A stretch of DNA of 39,168 bases from Oceanospirillaceae bacterium. Its GTDB lineage: Bacteria > Pseudomonadota > Gammaproteobacteria > Pseudomonadales > Balneatricaceae. The notes below the pieces were generated by a model, which saw only the letters and a list, made by a program, of their open reading frames with translations, did not search any database and was not told where the DNA came from. The translations under genes and the position numbers were made by a program. Shown here piece after piece: positions 7,744 to 15,931 of this stretch (positions within the stretch are counted from its first letter, which is position 1; each line of letters begins with the position of its first letter). The stretch is from contig JABSRB010000007.1 in NCBI GenBank assembly GCA_013215375.1, positions 1-39,168 on the forward strand, in the 5' to 3' direction.

Positions 7744-9000
7744 GTGAATATCAAAAAAACCAATAGTGCTGCCAAGCTGCAAAAGTTTGAAAAATTAGCG
7801 GCTAAATTTCGTAGCAATACCCAGAAGCAGCAATATAAAAGTGCCATTATACATGCCAGAAATGCGCTTAAAATCATGCCTAATCATCTTATGGTACGTT
7901 CTGATCTCGCGTTCTGTCTACTGCGCGATAAACAGTATCAGGCGGCCTATAATCAATACAAAATAATCTTTCACGCGGGTGAAGATGCTTGGTCTAATGC
8001 GGGAAAAACCTGGTTAGATGGCCTGGCTGAAGTGTGCGGTTGGTTAGGTAAAGAGCAAGAGTTACAACGCATTGGCTGTTTGTCCCTAAAGCGGGCCGAT
8101 CAAGAAGTGTTAGAGCAAGCCGCCGCGATTGTTCACCAGCCCCAAAAACGGCTTAATTTTAATCCAGCACAACCGAAACGCAATATAATTTCTTTTTCGC
8201 TATTTGGCGACCAGCCTAAGTATTGCGAGAGCGCAGTGTTGAACGTGCAAGTGGCAACAGAGCTTTTCCCCAACTGGCGCTGCCGATTTTATCTGGCTGA
8301 AGATGTACCAACCCAGGTCGCTTCCAGGTTGGTGAAATTGGGTGCACAAGTTATTCATCTCAATACTAAAGAGTCTAAAATACATCCTTTGATGTGGCGC
8401 TTTTTAGTGGTCGATGATGAAAATGTTGATTTTTATCTTATTCGTGATGCAGATTCCCTGCTTTCTGAAAAAGAGCAAGCGGCGGTTGAGAGCTGGCTGG
8501 ATTCTGAATATCACTTTCATCATATGCGTGATTATTTTACCCATACAGAGCTGCTATTGGCCGGTATGTGGGCGGGTGTCAGGGGCGCTTTGCCGAAAAT
8601 AGGCTTGTTAATGGAGCAGTTTTGCAGTGCTCATCAACAATCTAAACACTTTATAGACCAGCATTTTTTGCGAATGCAGCTGTGGCCTATGATTCGAAAT
8701 AGCTTGTTATGTCACGACGAAATATTTAAGTTCCATCGAGCTCAAGCTTTTCCCAAATCAAAACCATCGCGTTGGCAGAATTTTTCATTTCACATCGGTA
8801 GTAATTGCAGTTATCAAGAGCTCTCTTTAAATTGCGCTAAAGAAGCTGGTCAATGGCAACAGTGGCATATTGTGGATAGCGATAAAGAGGAAGTCTGCTG
8901 TTATCAAACTCAAGTGGGCACCAAGAGTTTATTGCTTAATTTACCTTTCCTCTATGTCGATAATATAAACAGGGGAAAGTGGAGTATCGTATTAAACTGA
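7744..9000 (+). CDS. TPR-containing glycosyltransferase-like protein
   Basis: This 418-residue protein has an N-terminal helical region (about residues 15-130) that looks like tetratricopeptide repeats (AIIHARNALKIMPNHLMVRSDLA). A second domain begins NIISFSLFGDQPKYCESAVLNV and contains FPNWRCRFYLAED and a DxD-like YLIRDADSLL, then HHMRDYFTHTELLLAGMWAG. This pattern occurs in bacterial glycosyltransferase-like proteins of the GT-A type, where the DxD would bind metal and nucleotide-sugar. There is no signal peptide, so it is probably cytosolic. Start GTG at 7744 is supported by AAGGAGGAAG upstream. Donor and acceptor are unknown; no polysaccharide cluster surrounds it. Confidence 0.7.
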   Translation: MNIKKTNSAAKLQKFEKLAAKFRSNTQKQQYKSAIIHARNALKIMPNHLMVRSDLAFCLLRDKQYQAAYNQYKIIFHAGEDAWSNAGKTWLDGLAEVCGWLGKEQELQRIGCLSLKRADQEVLEQAAAIVHQPQKRLNFNPAQPKRNIISFSLFGDQPKYCESAVLNVQVATELFPNWRCRFYLAEDVPTQVASRLVKLGAQVIHLNTKESKIHPLMWRFLVVDDENVDFYLIRDADSLLSEKEQAAVESWLDSEYHFHHMRDYFTHTELLLAGMWAGVRGALPKIGLLMEQFCSAHQQSKHFIDQHFLRMQLWPMIRNSLLCHDEIFKFHRAQAFPKSKPSRWQNFSFHIGSNCSYQELSLNCAKEAGQWQQWHIVDSDKEEVCCYQTQVGTKSLLLNLPFLYVDNINRGKWSIVLN

Positions 9001-9159
9001 ATTAATTTAAACAACCGTTTTAATATAAGGTTATGATCTATAGCTTATCTTGAAGGATAATTCCTGCTAAATGTAATTATTTTTAATTTTTATTCAGCTT
9101 TCGTCTAGCTGATATCAATTAACATAGTCTTTTCCAATATTTTAAAGGTAGGCATTTCG

Positions 9160-10218
9160 TTGATCAAAGTAGCAGTTGTAGGATACGGACTCTCGGCAAA
9201 GGTTTTTCATCTCCCATTTATCGCTCACTCAGTTGAGTTTACACTGATAGCTATTAGCTCTAGTCAAATTGGGCAAGTACAAAGCCAATTCCCCGATATT
9301 GATGTTTACGATGATGCAGTACAAATGATTCAGCAATGTGATGCTGATTTAATCATTATTACCTCGCCCAATCACACCCACTTTTCACTCGCTAAACTGG
9401 CATTAAATGCCGGCAAGCACTTGCTGTTGGAAAAACCGATGACTGCCACTTGCGGGGAGGCGCTTGAATTAGCGGATCTAGCGGTACAAAAATCATTGGT
9501 ACTGTCTGTCTATCATAATAGGCGTTGGGATGGTGATTTCTTAACCTTACAGCAGTTAATTAAAGCGGGTGAGCTTGGGGAAATTAAAGTGTTTAATTCA
9601 AACTTTGATCGCTTTAGGCCCCAGGTAAGAGACAGATGGCGTGAACAGCCAGGTGCTGGTACCGGTATATTATATGATTTGGGATCGCACTTAATTGATC
9701 AGGCACTGTGTTTGTTTGGTGCTCCTGAATCGATGACAGCTAATTGTACAAAGTTACGTGAAAATGCCACGACGGTAGATTACTTTCAACTGCAATTACA
9801 CTACGCGCGCTTAGAAGTAGTTTTGCAATCTAGTCCCTTTGCAGCAGCGCCTAATATTCGCTTTCAGCTACAAGGCACAAAGGGCAGTTATATCAAATAC
9901 GGCTTAGATCCGCAGGAAGATCAGTTGCGCGAGGGTGTGTTACCTAGTGCGCCAGCCTTTGGAATTGAGCCGCCGGCTAATTACGGGGTTAAGTATTTAG
10001 CCAATGAAAGTGGTGAGTCTTTGTCTGTTACCAAGATAGAGACTATTAAAGGTAGCTACACTGAGTATTATGCGCAGTTAGAGATGGCAATAAACTCTGG
10101 CTTAAATGCTCCTGTAAATGCCTATGAGGGCGCTAAGGTGATTAAGTTAATAGAGCTTGCCCAATTAAGCCATGCAACAGGTGAACGTGTAGCGGTGGAT
10201 TTTTCTGAATTTGATTAA
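9160..10218 (+). CDS. ydgJ: Gfo/Idh/MocA-family oxidoreductase, YdgJ-like
   Basis: This 352-residue NAD(P)-dependent oxidoreductase is very similar in layout to E. coli YdgJ. The Rossmann fingerprint is VAVVGYGLSAKVFH (residues 4-17), the conserved EKP with its catalytic lysine is at 91-93, and FDRFRPQVRDRWRE plus DLGSHLIDQA mark the C-terminal substrate domain. GSYIKYGLDPQEDQL is nearly diagnostic for the subgroup. Substrate is probably a sugar or inositol-like polyol but is not known. The start is TTG at 9160 with AAAGGTAGG upstream. Its stop lies 42 bases from the stop of a convergent hydrolase gene. Confidence 0.88.
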   Translation: MIKVAVVGYGLSAKVFHLPFIAHSVEFTLIAISSSQIGQVQSQFPDIDVYDDAVQMIQQCDADLIIITSPNHTHFSLAKLALNAGKHLLLEKPMTATCGEALELADLAVQKSLVLSVYHNRRWDGDFLTLQQLIKAGELGEIKVFNSNFDRFRPQVRDRWREQPGAGTGILYDLGSHLIDQALCLFGAPESMTANCTKLRENATTVDYFQLQLHYARLEVVLQSSPFAAAPNIRFQLQGTKGSYIKYGLDPQEDQLREGVLPSAPAFGIEPPANYGVKYLANESGESLSVTKIETIKGSYTEYYAQLEMAINSGLNAPVNAYEGAKVIKLIELAQLSHATGERVAVDFSEFD

Positions 10219-10260
10219 GATAACCATGTTTTAAAATAGCGCTGCTGAAGTTGCTGCGCT

Positions 10261-11304
10261 TTATAGATCCTGTCGCCACCATTTAGTGTCTGCTAGTGGT
10301 TGGCCGATAGTGACTACTTGACCAAATTTAGGTAATAAAATATCAATATTGGAGGCACCTGCTAGCTTGCTAAGGCGTGTCATCGGTTGTTGCCAAGGGT
10401 GGAATGCCAGATTAAAAGTCCCGTTGTGAATCGGCATCAAGCTGCGACCATCTAAGTCTATAAATGCTTGTAGGCTTTCGTGGGGTTGCATATGTACTAA
10501 TGGCCATTGCTGGTCGTAGGCACCGTTTTCTATCAGGCATATATCAAAGGGGCCAAGCTTCGCTCCAATTTCTTTAAAACCTGCAAAGTAGCCTGAGTCA
10601 CCACTGAAAAACACAGATTGTTGTTTAAACTGAATGACCCAAGATCCCCATAATGTACTGCAATTATCATCGGGACCGCGTCCCGAATAGTGATGCGCTG
10701 GGGTGAAGTGCAATGCCACTGCACCTATATCTTGGTGCTGCCACCAGTCAAAAGTGCTGACTTTTTCAGCTTTTACTCCCCAGTTTATTAAATCCCCATC
10801 GACGCCAAGGGGGACATAAAAATGTTTTGTTTTATCGATAAGCGCTTTAATACTGCGTTTATCTAAATGGTCATAGTGATTGTGCGAGATAATGACGCCT
10901 TCGATCTCAGGCAATTGCTCAATGTTTATGGGCGGCGCATGAAAACGCTTAGGACCGATAAAGCGAAAAGGTGAGGCACGCTTGGAAAAAACGGGATCGA
11001 TTAGCCAATAACCACTGCCCATTTTTAACAACATGCTGGAATGACCTAAGCGTATTAAATGGATGTTTTGTGCATCCAGTAGTGCCAGCGCTGCTTTATC
11101 AATACCCTCAACAGGTAGCGCAACTTTTGGTTTTGAATTTAGGTTTCGCTCGAATAATAAACGTTTGAAGTAATTGATAGACGCCCATTTACCTTTGCGC
11201 GCATGTTGCTGTAGATTTTGAAACTTACCATTATGGTAATGACTAGAGCTTTCTGAGCGCGTGTTATCGGTAAGTTGTTTTGCGTTTAACCATTTAAAAA
11301 TCAT
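10261..11304 (-). CDS. Metallo-beta-lactamase-fold hydrolase (NAPE-PLD/UlaG-like)
   Basis: This protein of about 347 residues has the metal-binding HxHxDH signature in ISHNHYDHLD, followed by HFTPAHHYSGRG, SGDSGY and PIHNGTFNL. This set is typical of the NAPE-PLD-like branch of the metallo-beta-lactamase superfamily, whose members cleave phosphodiester or lactone bonds. N-terminal HYHNGKFQN matches the family's usual opening. Start ATG 11302-11304 (MIFKWLNAK) is preferred because CAGG lies five bases upstream. An in-frame TTG at 11370 has no ribosome-binding site and would add 22 unremarkable residues. No signal peptide is apparent, so it is probably cytosolic. Substrate unknown. Confidence 0.82.
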   Translation of the reverse strand: MIFKWLNAKQLTDNTRSESSSHYHNGKFQNLQQHARKGKWASINYFKRLLFERNLNSKPKVALPVEGIDKAALALLDAQNIHLIRLGHSSMLLKMGSGYWLIDPVFSKRASPFRFIGPKRFHAPPINIEQLPEIEGVIISHNHYDHLDKRSIKALIDKTKHFYVPLGVDGDLINWGVKAEKVSTFDWWQHQDIGAVALHFTPAHHYSGRGPDDNCSTLWGSWVIQFKQQSVFFSGDSGYFAGFKEIGAKLGPFDICLIENGAYDQQWPLVHMQPHESLQAFIDLDGRSLMPIHNGTFNLAFHPWQQPMTRLSKLAGASNIDILLPKFGQVVTIGQPLADTKWWRQDL

Positions 11305-11462
11305 ATAAACCTGAGGTAAATAGCTTAAGGATAGTGAAAATTGACTCTGTGAATGAGACTTTGCAAGCAATTAAAAGTTTCAAATCAATAGCTTTGATCT
11401 CATATTCCTTTTTGTTATATTAATGTTCTTTTATATTACTTTATTTTATGCCCGACTCTTTT

Positions 11463-11670
11463 TATAATAGCATTTAAGTTGTCTGATTTTTGAACTGCTA
11501 TTGGGCTCGCATCGCTAAGCATGGACCAGTCATTACCCACAGCATGTTATTCACTGCTGAATCCAGGGTATTAGTGCGTTAGAAACACTTCACAACTACC
11601 CATTTTCTATTTCCTCATCTACTTTGTAGATATTTGATACCGCCATCTGTTCCAGATGGCGGTTTTTTTT
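11463..11670 (+). ncRNA. Candidate small RNA or regulated leader
   Basis: A consensus -10 TATAAT lies at 11463-11468, with only a weak -35 but a very AT-rich upstream stretch. About 200 bases later comes a textbook terminator, although no gene on this strand lies between. The interval contains nested pairings: CGCA/TGCG plus CTAA/TTAG enclosing TACCC/GGGTA and CAGCA/TGCTG. A 6-bp hairpin, ATCTAC-TTT-GTAGAT (11617-11631), precedes the terminator. It does not resemble 6S, 4.5S, tmRNA, RNase P RNA or riboswitches I know. It is either a free small RNA or a leader that attenuates the HAD operon starting at 11717. Confidence 0.5.
11640..11670 (+). terminator. Strong intrinsic terminator without an upstream gene
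   Basis: CCGCCATCTG (11640-11649), loop TTC and CAGATGGCGG (11653-11662) form a perfect 10-bp stem followed by eight T (11663-11670). The nearest upstream gene runs in the opposite direction and begins before the region, so the terminator must end a separate transcript or attenuate the downstream operon. Confidence 0.93.
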
Positions 11671-11716
11671 GTTATATTTTTTGCTCTTAACAACAAGATA
11701 ATCAAGGAGAGATTAG

Positions 11717-12361
11717 GTGAATGCAGCAATTTTTGATATGGATGGTTTGCTGTTAGATTCAGAAACTATCTGTTTAAATACTTTTATTGAAGCCTGTAAA
11801 GAGGTGGGTTATGACGCAGATATAGCAGTATATTTGCAGGGCATTGGCTGTAATCAAGAGAGATCCAAACAAATTTTAATTGAGGGCCACCCAGCAGATT
11901 TTCCCTACACAGAGATAAAGAAAATTTGGCATCAGCTTTACGTTGCAGAGGCCTACGATAAACCGGTGCCATTAATGCCCGGGGTGATATCGTTACTCGA
12001 AAAGCTCACTAGGGCAAATATTGTGTTGGCAGTCGCCACTTCCACCTCCTATGAACTCGCTTTGAAAAAGTTAGAAAATGCTAATATTTTGCATTATTTT
12101 GGCGTGGTAGTCGGTGGCGATCAAGTTGAACAGAGCAAACCTTTTCCTGAAATCTATTTAAAAGCAGTAGGTTTGCTTAACTGTCCTGTCAGCCAAAGTA
12201 TCGCTTTTGAAGATTCAGTGAATGGCGTGCGCGCAGCACTAGATGCGGGTATTGAAGTGGTGCAAGTACCTAATTTAATCGCCCCCAGTGCAGAGGTGAT
12301 TAGTTGGGGGCATCAAATAGTTGATTCTTTAGCGCAAGCCGAGATAGGTTTTTTATCTTGA
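11717..12361 (+). CDS. HAD-superfamily phosphatase, beta-phosphoglucomutase-like
   Basis: This 214-residue protein carries all four HAD motifs: I AAIFDMDGLLLDSE with the nucleophile and acid/base aspartates, II VATSTS, III the lysine in SKPFPEIYL, and IV FEDSVNG. The helical cap between motifs I and II places it with the beta-phosphoglucomutase/phosphatase group, which removes phosphate from sugar phosphates or similar small molecules. Start GTG at 11717 has AAGGAGAG upstream. It is the first gene of a five-gene co-directional run and sits 46 bases after a strong terminator, so attenuation is possible. Substrate unknown. Confidence 0.85.
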   Translation: MNAAIFDMDGLLLDSETICLNTFIEACKEVGYDADIAVYLQGIGCNQERSKQILIEGHPADFPYTEIKKIWHQLYVAEAYDKPVPLMPGVISLLEKLTRANIVLAVATSTSYELALKKLENANILHYFGVVVGGDQVEQSKPFPEIYLKAVGLLNCPVSQSIAFEDSVNGVRAALDAGIEVVQVPNLIAPSAEVISWGHQIVDSLAQAEIGFLS

Positions 12362-12420
12362 AACTGCAAGTTTAGTCAATCATTTTATAAACTCATTTTT
12401 ATCATTGAAGGGCGTGTGAT

Positions 12421-13068
12421 ATGCAAGATGTTTTAATTTATTCAGATAGCTTAACTTGGGGGATTATCCCAGGTACTCGTGGCAGGCTTAACTTTGAAGA
12501 AAGGTGGCCAGGGGTTTTTGAGGCGAGTCTCAAAGCATTAGGTTATCCGGTTAAAGTGCTGGAAAATTGCCTTAACGGTCGGCGCACTGTTTGGAGTGAC
12601 CCTTTCAAAGAAGGGCGCGATGGTTCAGCAGGTTTTGCACAAGTATTAGAGATGCACGCGCCTCTTAAGCTGGTAATCATTATGTTAGGCACTAATGATT
12701 TTCAAGATACCCATGATCACAATGCATGGTTGTCAGCTCAGGGAATGGCGAAGCTAGTTAATATTGTACGCAGCGCTCCGATAGAGCCTGGGATGCCCAT
12801 TCCAAACATCTTAATAATAGCACCGCCATTGATGCAGGCCCCCGAGGGGCCGTTAGTGCAAAAGTTTCGTGGTGGTCAGTCTAGGAGTTTAGGCTTGGCC
12901 GAGCAGCTAAAACAACTCGCAGATGCCCAGCAATGCTATTTCTTTGATGCCGCAACAGTGACAGACTCGAGTTATGTCGATGGTATTCATTTAGATAAAG
13001 CGCAACACCAAGTGTTAGGGGCTGAAATAGCTAGTGCTTTGGTAGCGTTTAATATTCTCGAAAAATAG
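12421..13068 (+). CDS. SGNH/GDSL-type esterase (arylesterase/acyltransferase-like)
   Basis: This 215-residue SGNH hydrolase has block I YSDSLTWG with catalytic Ser10 (the usual Gly before Asp is Ser here), block III VIIMLGTNDF with the oxyanion Asn, and block V VDGIHLDKAQH with the catalytic Asp-His pair. The overall pattern resembles the Mycobacterium smegmatis arylesterase/acyltransferase group. It has no signal peptide, so it is likely cytosolic. Members hydrolyse or transfer acyl groups on small alcohols. It begins 59 bases after the HAD gene and is followed by a VOC gene; an acyl-transfer or deacylation step in a shared pathway is inference. Confidence 0.85.
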   Translation: MQDVLIYSDSLTWGIIPGTRGRLNFEERWPGVFEASLKALGYPVKVLENCLNGRRTVWSDPFKEGRDGSAGFAQVLEMHAPLKLVIIMLGTNDFQDTHDHNAWLSAQGMAKLVNIVRSAPIEPGMPIPNILIIAPPLMQAPEGPLVQKFRGGQSRSLGLAEQLKQLADAQQCYFFDAATVTDSSYVDGIHLDKAQHQVLGAEIASALVAFNILEK

Positions 13069-13118
13069 GTACAACAACCAATAAAGACTAAGCAGTAAAC
13101 ATATATGAAGGAGTAAAT

Positions 13119-13535
13119 ATGAGCGAGAATAATCAAGCAATCACTAAAGGGCTTAACCACTTGGGGTTGTCTGTTAAGGATTTAAACAAAACCAGTGCTT
13201 TTTTTGTTGAGTTACTAGGCTGGCAGCAATCGGGACTTGATCTAACTTATCCACGTTGCGCCGTGAGTGACGGTGCGCTTAAGTTAACCTTATGGCAAGT
13301 ACAAAATCCAGCTGAGGTCGCCGATTTTTCAAGACGTAAACATTTAGGGCTGCACCATTTAGCGCTAGAAATGAGCTCTGAACAGGCATTAGATGCGCTG
13401 TATGATCAGGCAAAAGTATATCCTGGGGTCAGTATTGAGTTTGCACCTGAATGGTTAGGTGCTGGCCCTAGAAAACATATGATGTGTACAGAGCCAGGCG
13501 GTTTGCGCATAGAGTTTATCTGGCCAGGTATATAG
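13119..13535 (+). CDS. VOC-family protein (glyoxalase/dioxygenase fold)
   Basis: This 138-residue protein is a single vicinal-oxygen-chelate domain. It begins [26 protein letters not shown], with the metal-ligand-like His in LNHLGL, has [10 protein letters not shown] in the centre, and ends [17 protein letters not shown] with the terminal Glu ligand. Members include glyoxalase I, epimerases, dioxygenases and resistance proteins, so the reaction is not predictable. AAGGAG lies seven bases before the ATG. The dapD-like gene begins nine bases after its stop, so the two are almost certainly cotranscribed. Confidence 0.82.
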   Translation: MSENNQAITKGLNHLGLSVKDLNKTSAFFVELLGWQQSGLDLTYPRCAVSDGALKLTLWQVQNPAEVADFSRRKHLGLHHLALEMSSEQALDALYDQAKVYPGVSIEFAPEWLGAGPRKHMMCTEPGGLRIEFIWPGI

Positions 13536-13543
13536 AGGTGATT

Positions 13544-14437
13544 ATGAAAAGAGTAGGACATCGTTATAGTGATGCTAAAACAGGCGTCACATTAGATGTG
13601 TGGTTTCCCAGTGATGGGCAGTATATCCCCAGAAGTTGTCTAGCGTTAAAAGTAGGGTTATTAAAAGCTGAGAAAGTAGAGCTCGATTACCCTGATATCA
13701 CTCAAGCACCGCACAGCACTGAAGATGCATATCTGCGTTTACACCTACTTTCTGAGTGTGCGCAATTACCTAATAGTATGAATCTGGAGGGTATCTTCGC
13801 GCTATTACCCAATATTGCCTGGACATCAGCGGGGCCGGTATTGCCAGAGCGTATTAATACATTACGTCAGTTAATCAGCGCAGAGAACCATCACTTAACG
13901 GTCACTAGTATCGATAAGTTCCCGCGCATGACCGATTATGTTATCCCGCCAGGGGTACGCATCGGGGATGCAGATAGAGTGCGCTTAGGCGCACATCTTG
14001 CACCGGGAACAACCGTCATGCATGAGGGGTTTGTTAATTTTAACGCGGGCACTTTAGGTGACTGTATGGTCGAAGGGCGTGTGACCCCAGGGGTAATAGT
14101 CGGTAAAAACTCCGATGTGGGGGCGGGATCCTCAATAATGGGAACGCTATCAGGTGGTGGGAAACAAGTGAATAGTATCGGTGAGCGCAGTTTGCTTGGC
14201 GCAAATGCGGGTATTGGTATATCGCTGGGTGATGAGTGCATTGTCGAGGCGGGTTTATACGTCACAGCAGGAACTAAGGTGCGCCTACCCGATGGGGAAG
14301 TAGTAAAAGCGCTGGCACTATCAGGCCAAAATGGCCTGCTGTTTAGACGTAACAGCCTCAGTGGTGGAGTTGAAGTGATCAGTACCAATGCTAAAGTGTG
14401 GGGAGGTATTAACCAGCACTTGCATAGCAATAACTAA
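13544..14437 (+). CDS. dapD: Tetrahydrodipicolinate N-succinyltransferase-like (DapD, Pseudomonas type, short)
   Basis: This 297-residue left-handed beta-helix acyltransferase strongly resembles the DapD of Pseudomonas. Shared features are the [15 protein letters not shown] segment, [15 protein letters not shown], the active-site region [21 protein letters not shown] and [14 protein letters not shown]. DapD succinylates tetrahydrodipicolinate in lysine and diaminopimelate synthesis. Pseudomonas DapD is about 344 residues; this one lacks roughly 45 residues at the N-terminus. The start at 13544 is supported by AGAGGTG; an upstream frame from 13484 overlaps the VOC gene and is not family-like. 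Location in an operon with HAD, SGNH and VOC genes, not dap genes, raises the possibility of a paralogue acting on another amine. Confidence 0.85.
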   Translation: MKRVGHRYSDAKTGVTLDVWFPSDGQYIPRSCLALKVGLLKAEKVELDYPDITQAPHSTEDAYLRLHLLSECAQLPNSMNLEGIFALLPNIAWTSAGPVLPERINTLRQLISAENHHLTVTSIDKFPRMTDYVIPPGVRIGDADRVRLGAHLAPGTTVMHEGFVNFNAGTLGDCMVEGRVTPGVIVGKNSDVGAGSSIMGTLSGGGKQVNSIGERSLLGANAGIGISLGDECIVEAGLYVTAGTKVRLPDGEVVKALALSGQNGLLFRRNSLSGGVEVISTNAKVWGGINQHLHSNN

Positions 14438-14461
14438 CTCTTATTTTCAAGGGAATGTGTA

Positions 14462-15097
14462 ATGATAAAATGTGTTATTTTCGACTGTGATGGAACCTTG
14501 GTCGATAGTGAGTACTTGGGCAGCCAAGCACTGGCAATAAAACTGTTGGATTACAACATAACGGCAGAGGCGGTCAAGCTAACCGATGAAAATCGAGGCG
14601 CTAAATTTGTCGATGTACTCAAGCGTCTAGAGCGTGAGTATAAAGTGAAGTTTGCCGATAACTTTGTCACCGAGTATCGCACCTTTGTCCTAGAGCAATT
14701 CAAATTGCATTTACAAGCTTTTGAAGGGGTGGCTAGTGCGCTTTCCCAAATAGAGCTAACGATGTGTGTGGCCTCCAATGCCCCGACCGAACAATTGCAT
14801 TTAGCGTTATCTACCACTTCGCTTAAAGAATACTTCAACGGTAATATTTACAGCGCCTATGAGGTAAATAGCTGGAAACCTGATCCTGAATTGTTTTTAT
14901 ATGCCGCGGATAAAATGGGTTTTAACCCGAGCGAGTGCATTGTTATTGAAGATAGCCCGGTGGGTATTAGTGCGGCAAATGCAGCGGGCATGCAATCGGT
15001 GTTGTTTGACCCTCAAGGGCTCTATTGCGCACTTCCTAGTAGTTATAAGATTGAGCATATGTCAGCGTTGGCGCCATTGCTAAATGGCTTGAGTTGA
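14462..15097 (+). CDS. HAD-superfamily phosphatase, YieH-like
   Basis: This 211-residue protein has HAD motifs VIFDCDGTLVDSE (I), CVASNAP (II), WKPDPELFLYAA (III) and VIEDSPVGISAA (IV). Sequence and spacing resemble E. coli YieH, which dephosphorylates 6-phosphogluconate and similar sugar acids. It is the second HAD phosphatase in the same operon, starting 24 bases after the dapD-like stop with AAGGGAATG upstream. It is probably cytosolic. The two HAD proteins are only distantly similar, so this is not a recent duplication. A terminator-like hairpin follows at 15146. Confidence 0.85.
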   Translation: MIKCVIFDCDGTLVDSEYLGSQALAIKLLDYNITAEAVKLTDENRGAKFVDVLKRLEREYKVKFADNFVTEYRTFVLEQFKLHLQAFEGVASALSQIELTMCVASNAPTEQLHLALSTTSLKEYFNGNIYSAYEVNSWKPDPELFLYAADKMGFNPSECIVIEDSPVGISAANAAGMQSVLFDPQGLYCALPSSYKIEHMSALAPLLNGLS

Positions 15098-15401
15098 GTG
15101 ATATTACTTTAGGTTTTGTCTGTATGCATGTAAATATAGTTTATCAACAGCTGTCTGTTTTTTAGATTGTTTTTTTGCTCTGTGATGGCACGCTTTACTA
15201 CCAAGTGATATCGTCGATTTCTATTAAATTCATATATTTAGATGGTTTTTATTGTGCCGATAATTTGTAAATAGTGATCCGGGTCAAAAACTGCAGATTG
15301 CAATATAGAAAGAACTTTTAAATTTTAAGGCTGGCCAAATTTTAGAGAATATCACTTTCGGCTAAATGCGTCAGCGTACAATTAAGCTATATTGGGTACA
15401 T
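15098..15401. other. AT-rich intergenic region before the NUDIX gene
   Basis: This 304-base stretch is markedly AT-rich compared with the flanking operon. Apart from the terminator-like hairpin near its left end I see no gene and no convincing promoter. It marks the left border of an accessory-looking patch. Confidence 0.5.
15146..15163 (+). terminator. Probable terminator of the HAD-to-HAD operon
   Basis: AACAG, loop CTGT and CTGTT form a 5-bp stem running into six T (15158-15163), 49 bases after the last operon stop. The stem is short, so confidence is moderate. Confidence 0.5.
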
Positions 15402-15824
15402 ATGAAAATTAGATCTCTTTCCCTAGCTCTCATACAAAACAAACGTAGAATATTTGTAATGGAGTGCTTCGATAAAATTAAGAATGAAGAGTTTTATCGA
15501 CCACTTGGTGGCGGTATAGAGTTTGGAGAGTTGGGGTATATTGCACTAGAGCGTGAGTTTCAGGAAGAAATGAATGCTGGCCTAGTGAATATTGAATATG
15601 TCACTACCTTTGAAAATATTTTCACATGTGAGGGTGTTGCAGGTCATGAGATAGTTTTATTATTTAGTGCTGAATTCTCAGATAAAACTCTATATTCAAT
15701 GGATGAAATTATGTGTATTGAAGGTGAGGTACCGTTTAAATCAAAATGGATTGAGGTAAAAGATTTCTTAAACAATAAGAGAATACTATACCCTGATGGT
15801 TTGTCTGAGTATCTAGAGGAATAA
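15402..15824 (+). CDS. NUDIX hydrolase
   Basis: This protein of about 140 residues has a complete Nudix box near residues 37-57: GGGIEFGE followed by LEREFQEEMNAG, with the metal-binding REFQEE. Nudix enzymes hydrolyse nucleoside diphosphates linked to another moiety. The start ATG at 15402 (MKIRSLSLAL) is preferred because homologues begin there; an in-frame ATG at 15366 would add 12 residues. Ribosome-binding signals are weak for both. It is AT-rich relative to the neighbouring housekeeping genes. Its stop codon overlaps the left end of an attC-like element, so it may be a captured integron cassette gene. Confidence 0.82.
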   Translation: MKIRSLSLALIQNKRRIFVMECFDKIKNEEFYRPLGGGIEFGELGYIALEREFQEEMNAGLVNIEYVTTFENIFTCEGVAGHEIVLLFSAEFSDKTLYSMDEIMCIEGEVPFKSKWIEVKDFLNNKRILYPDGLSEYLEE

Positions 15825-15920
15825 CTATAAGATTGTGTTGTTAGCAACCTGCGGTTGCTGGAACGGCACACGCCACTCGTTCCTCGCTCTAGAAAACCAC
15901 CTCAAACAATGGCGTTAACA
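15822..15920 (+). repeat. attC-like element between two small genes
   Basis: TAAC (15822-15825) at the left end is complementary to GTTA (15914-15917) at the right. Inside these, ATTGT-G-TTG (15832-15840) pairs with CAA-ACAAT (15903-15910) apart from one unpaired base. The interior contains two perfect hairpins, AGCAACC-TGC-GGTTGCT (15843-15859) and GGAACG/CGTTCC (15860-15883). The right end reads GGCGTTAACA, and the next gene starts 12 bases later with AGGAAAG, as in cassette arrays. The outer consensus bases are not canonical, and no integrase is in the window. Confidence 0.42.
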
Positions 15921-15931
15921 GGAAAGATGTT

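Larger units (their letters stand above)
11305..11716. other. Divergent intergenic region with candidate RNA
   Basis: This 412-base gap lies between the divergent hydrolase and HAD genes. The first part (to about 11470) is very AT-rich. The second part (about 11475-11670) is mixed-composition sequence that can fold and ends in a strong intrinsic terminator. I see no convincing open reading frame in it. Confidence 0.6.

Noticed and set aside
7575-7766. Open reading frame of 63 codons between udk and the TPR gene
   Set aside because: It overlaps the udk terminator tail and the ribosome-binding site of the next gene, and its composition looks non-coding.
10225-10255. Hairpin AGCGC...GCGCT between the convergent ydgJ and hydrolase genes
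   Set aside because: The stem is interrupted by mismatches and has no good T run; too weak to list as a terminator.
11475-11670. 6S RNA, 4.5S RNA or a lysine riboswitch as identity of the orphan-terminator transcript
   Set aside because: The conserved core sequences of those RNAs are not visible, so only an unassigned RNA is supported.
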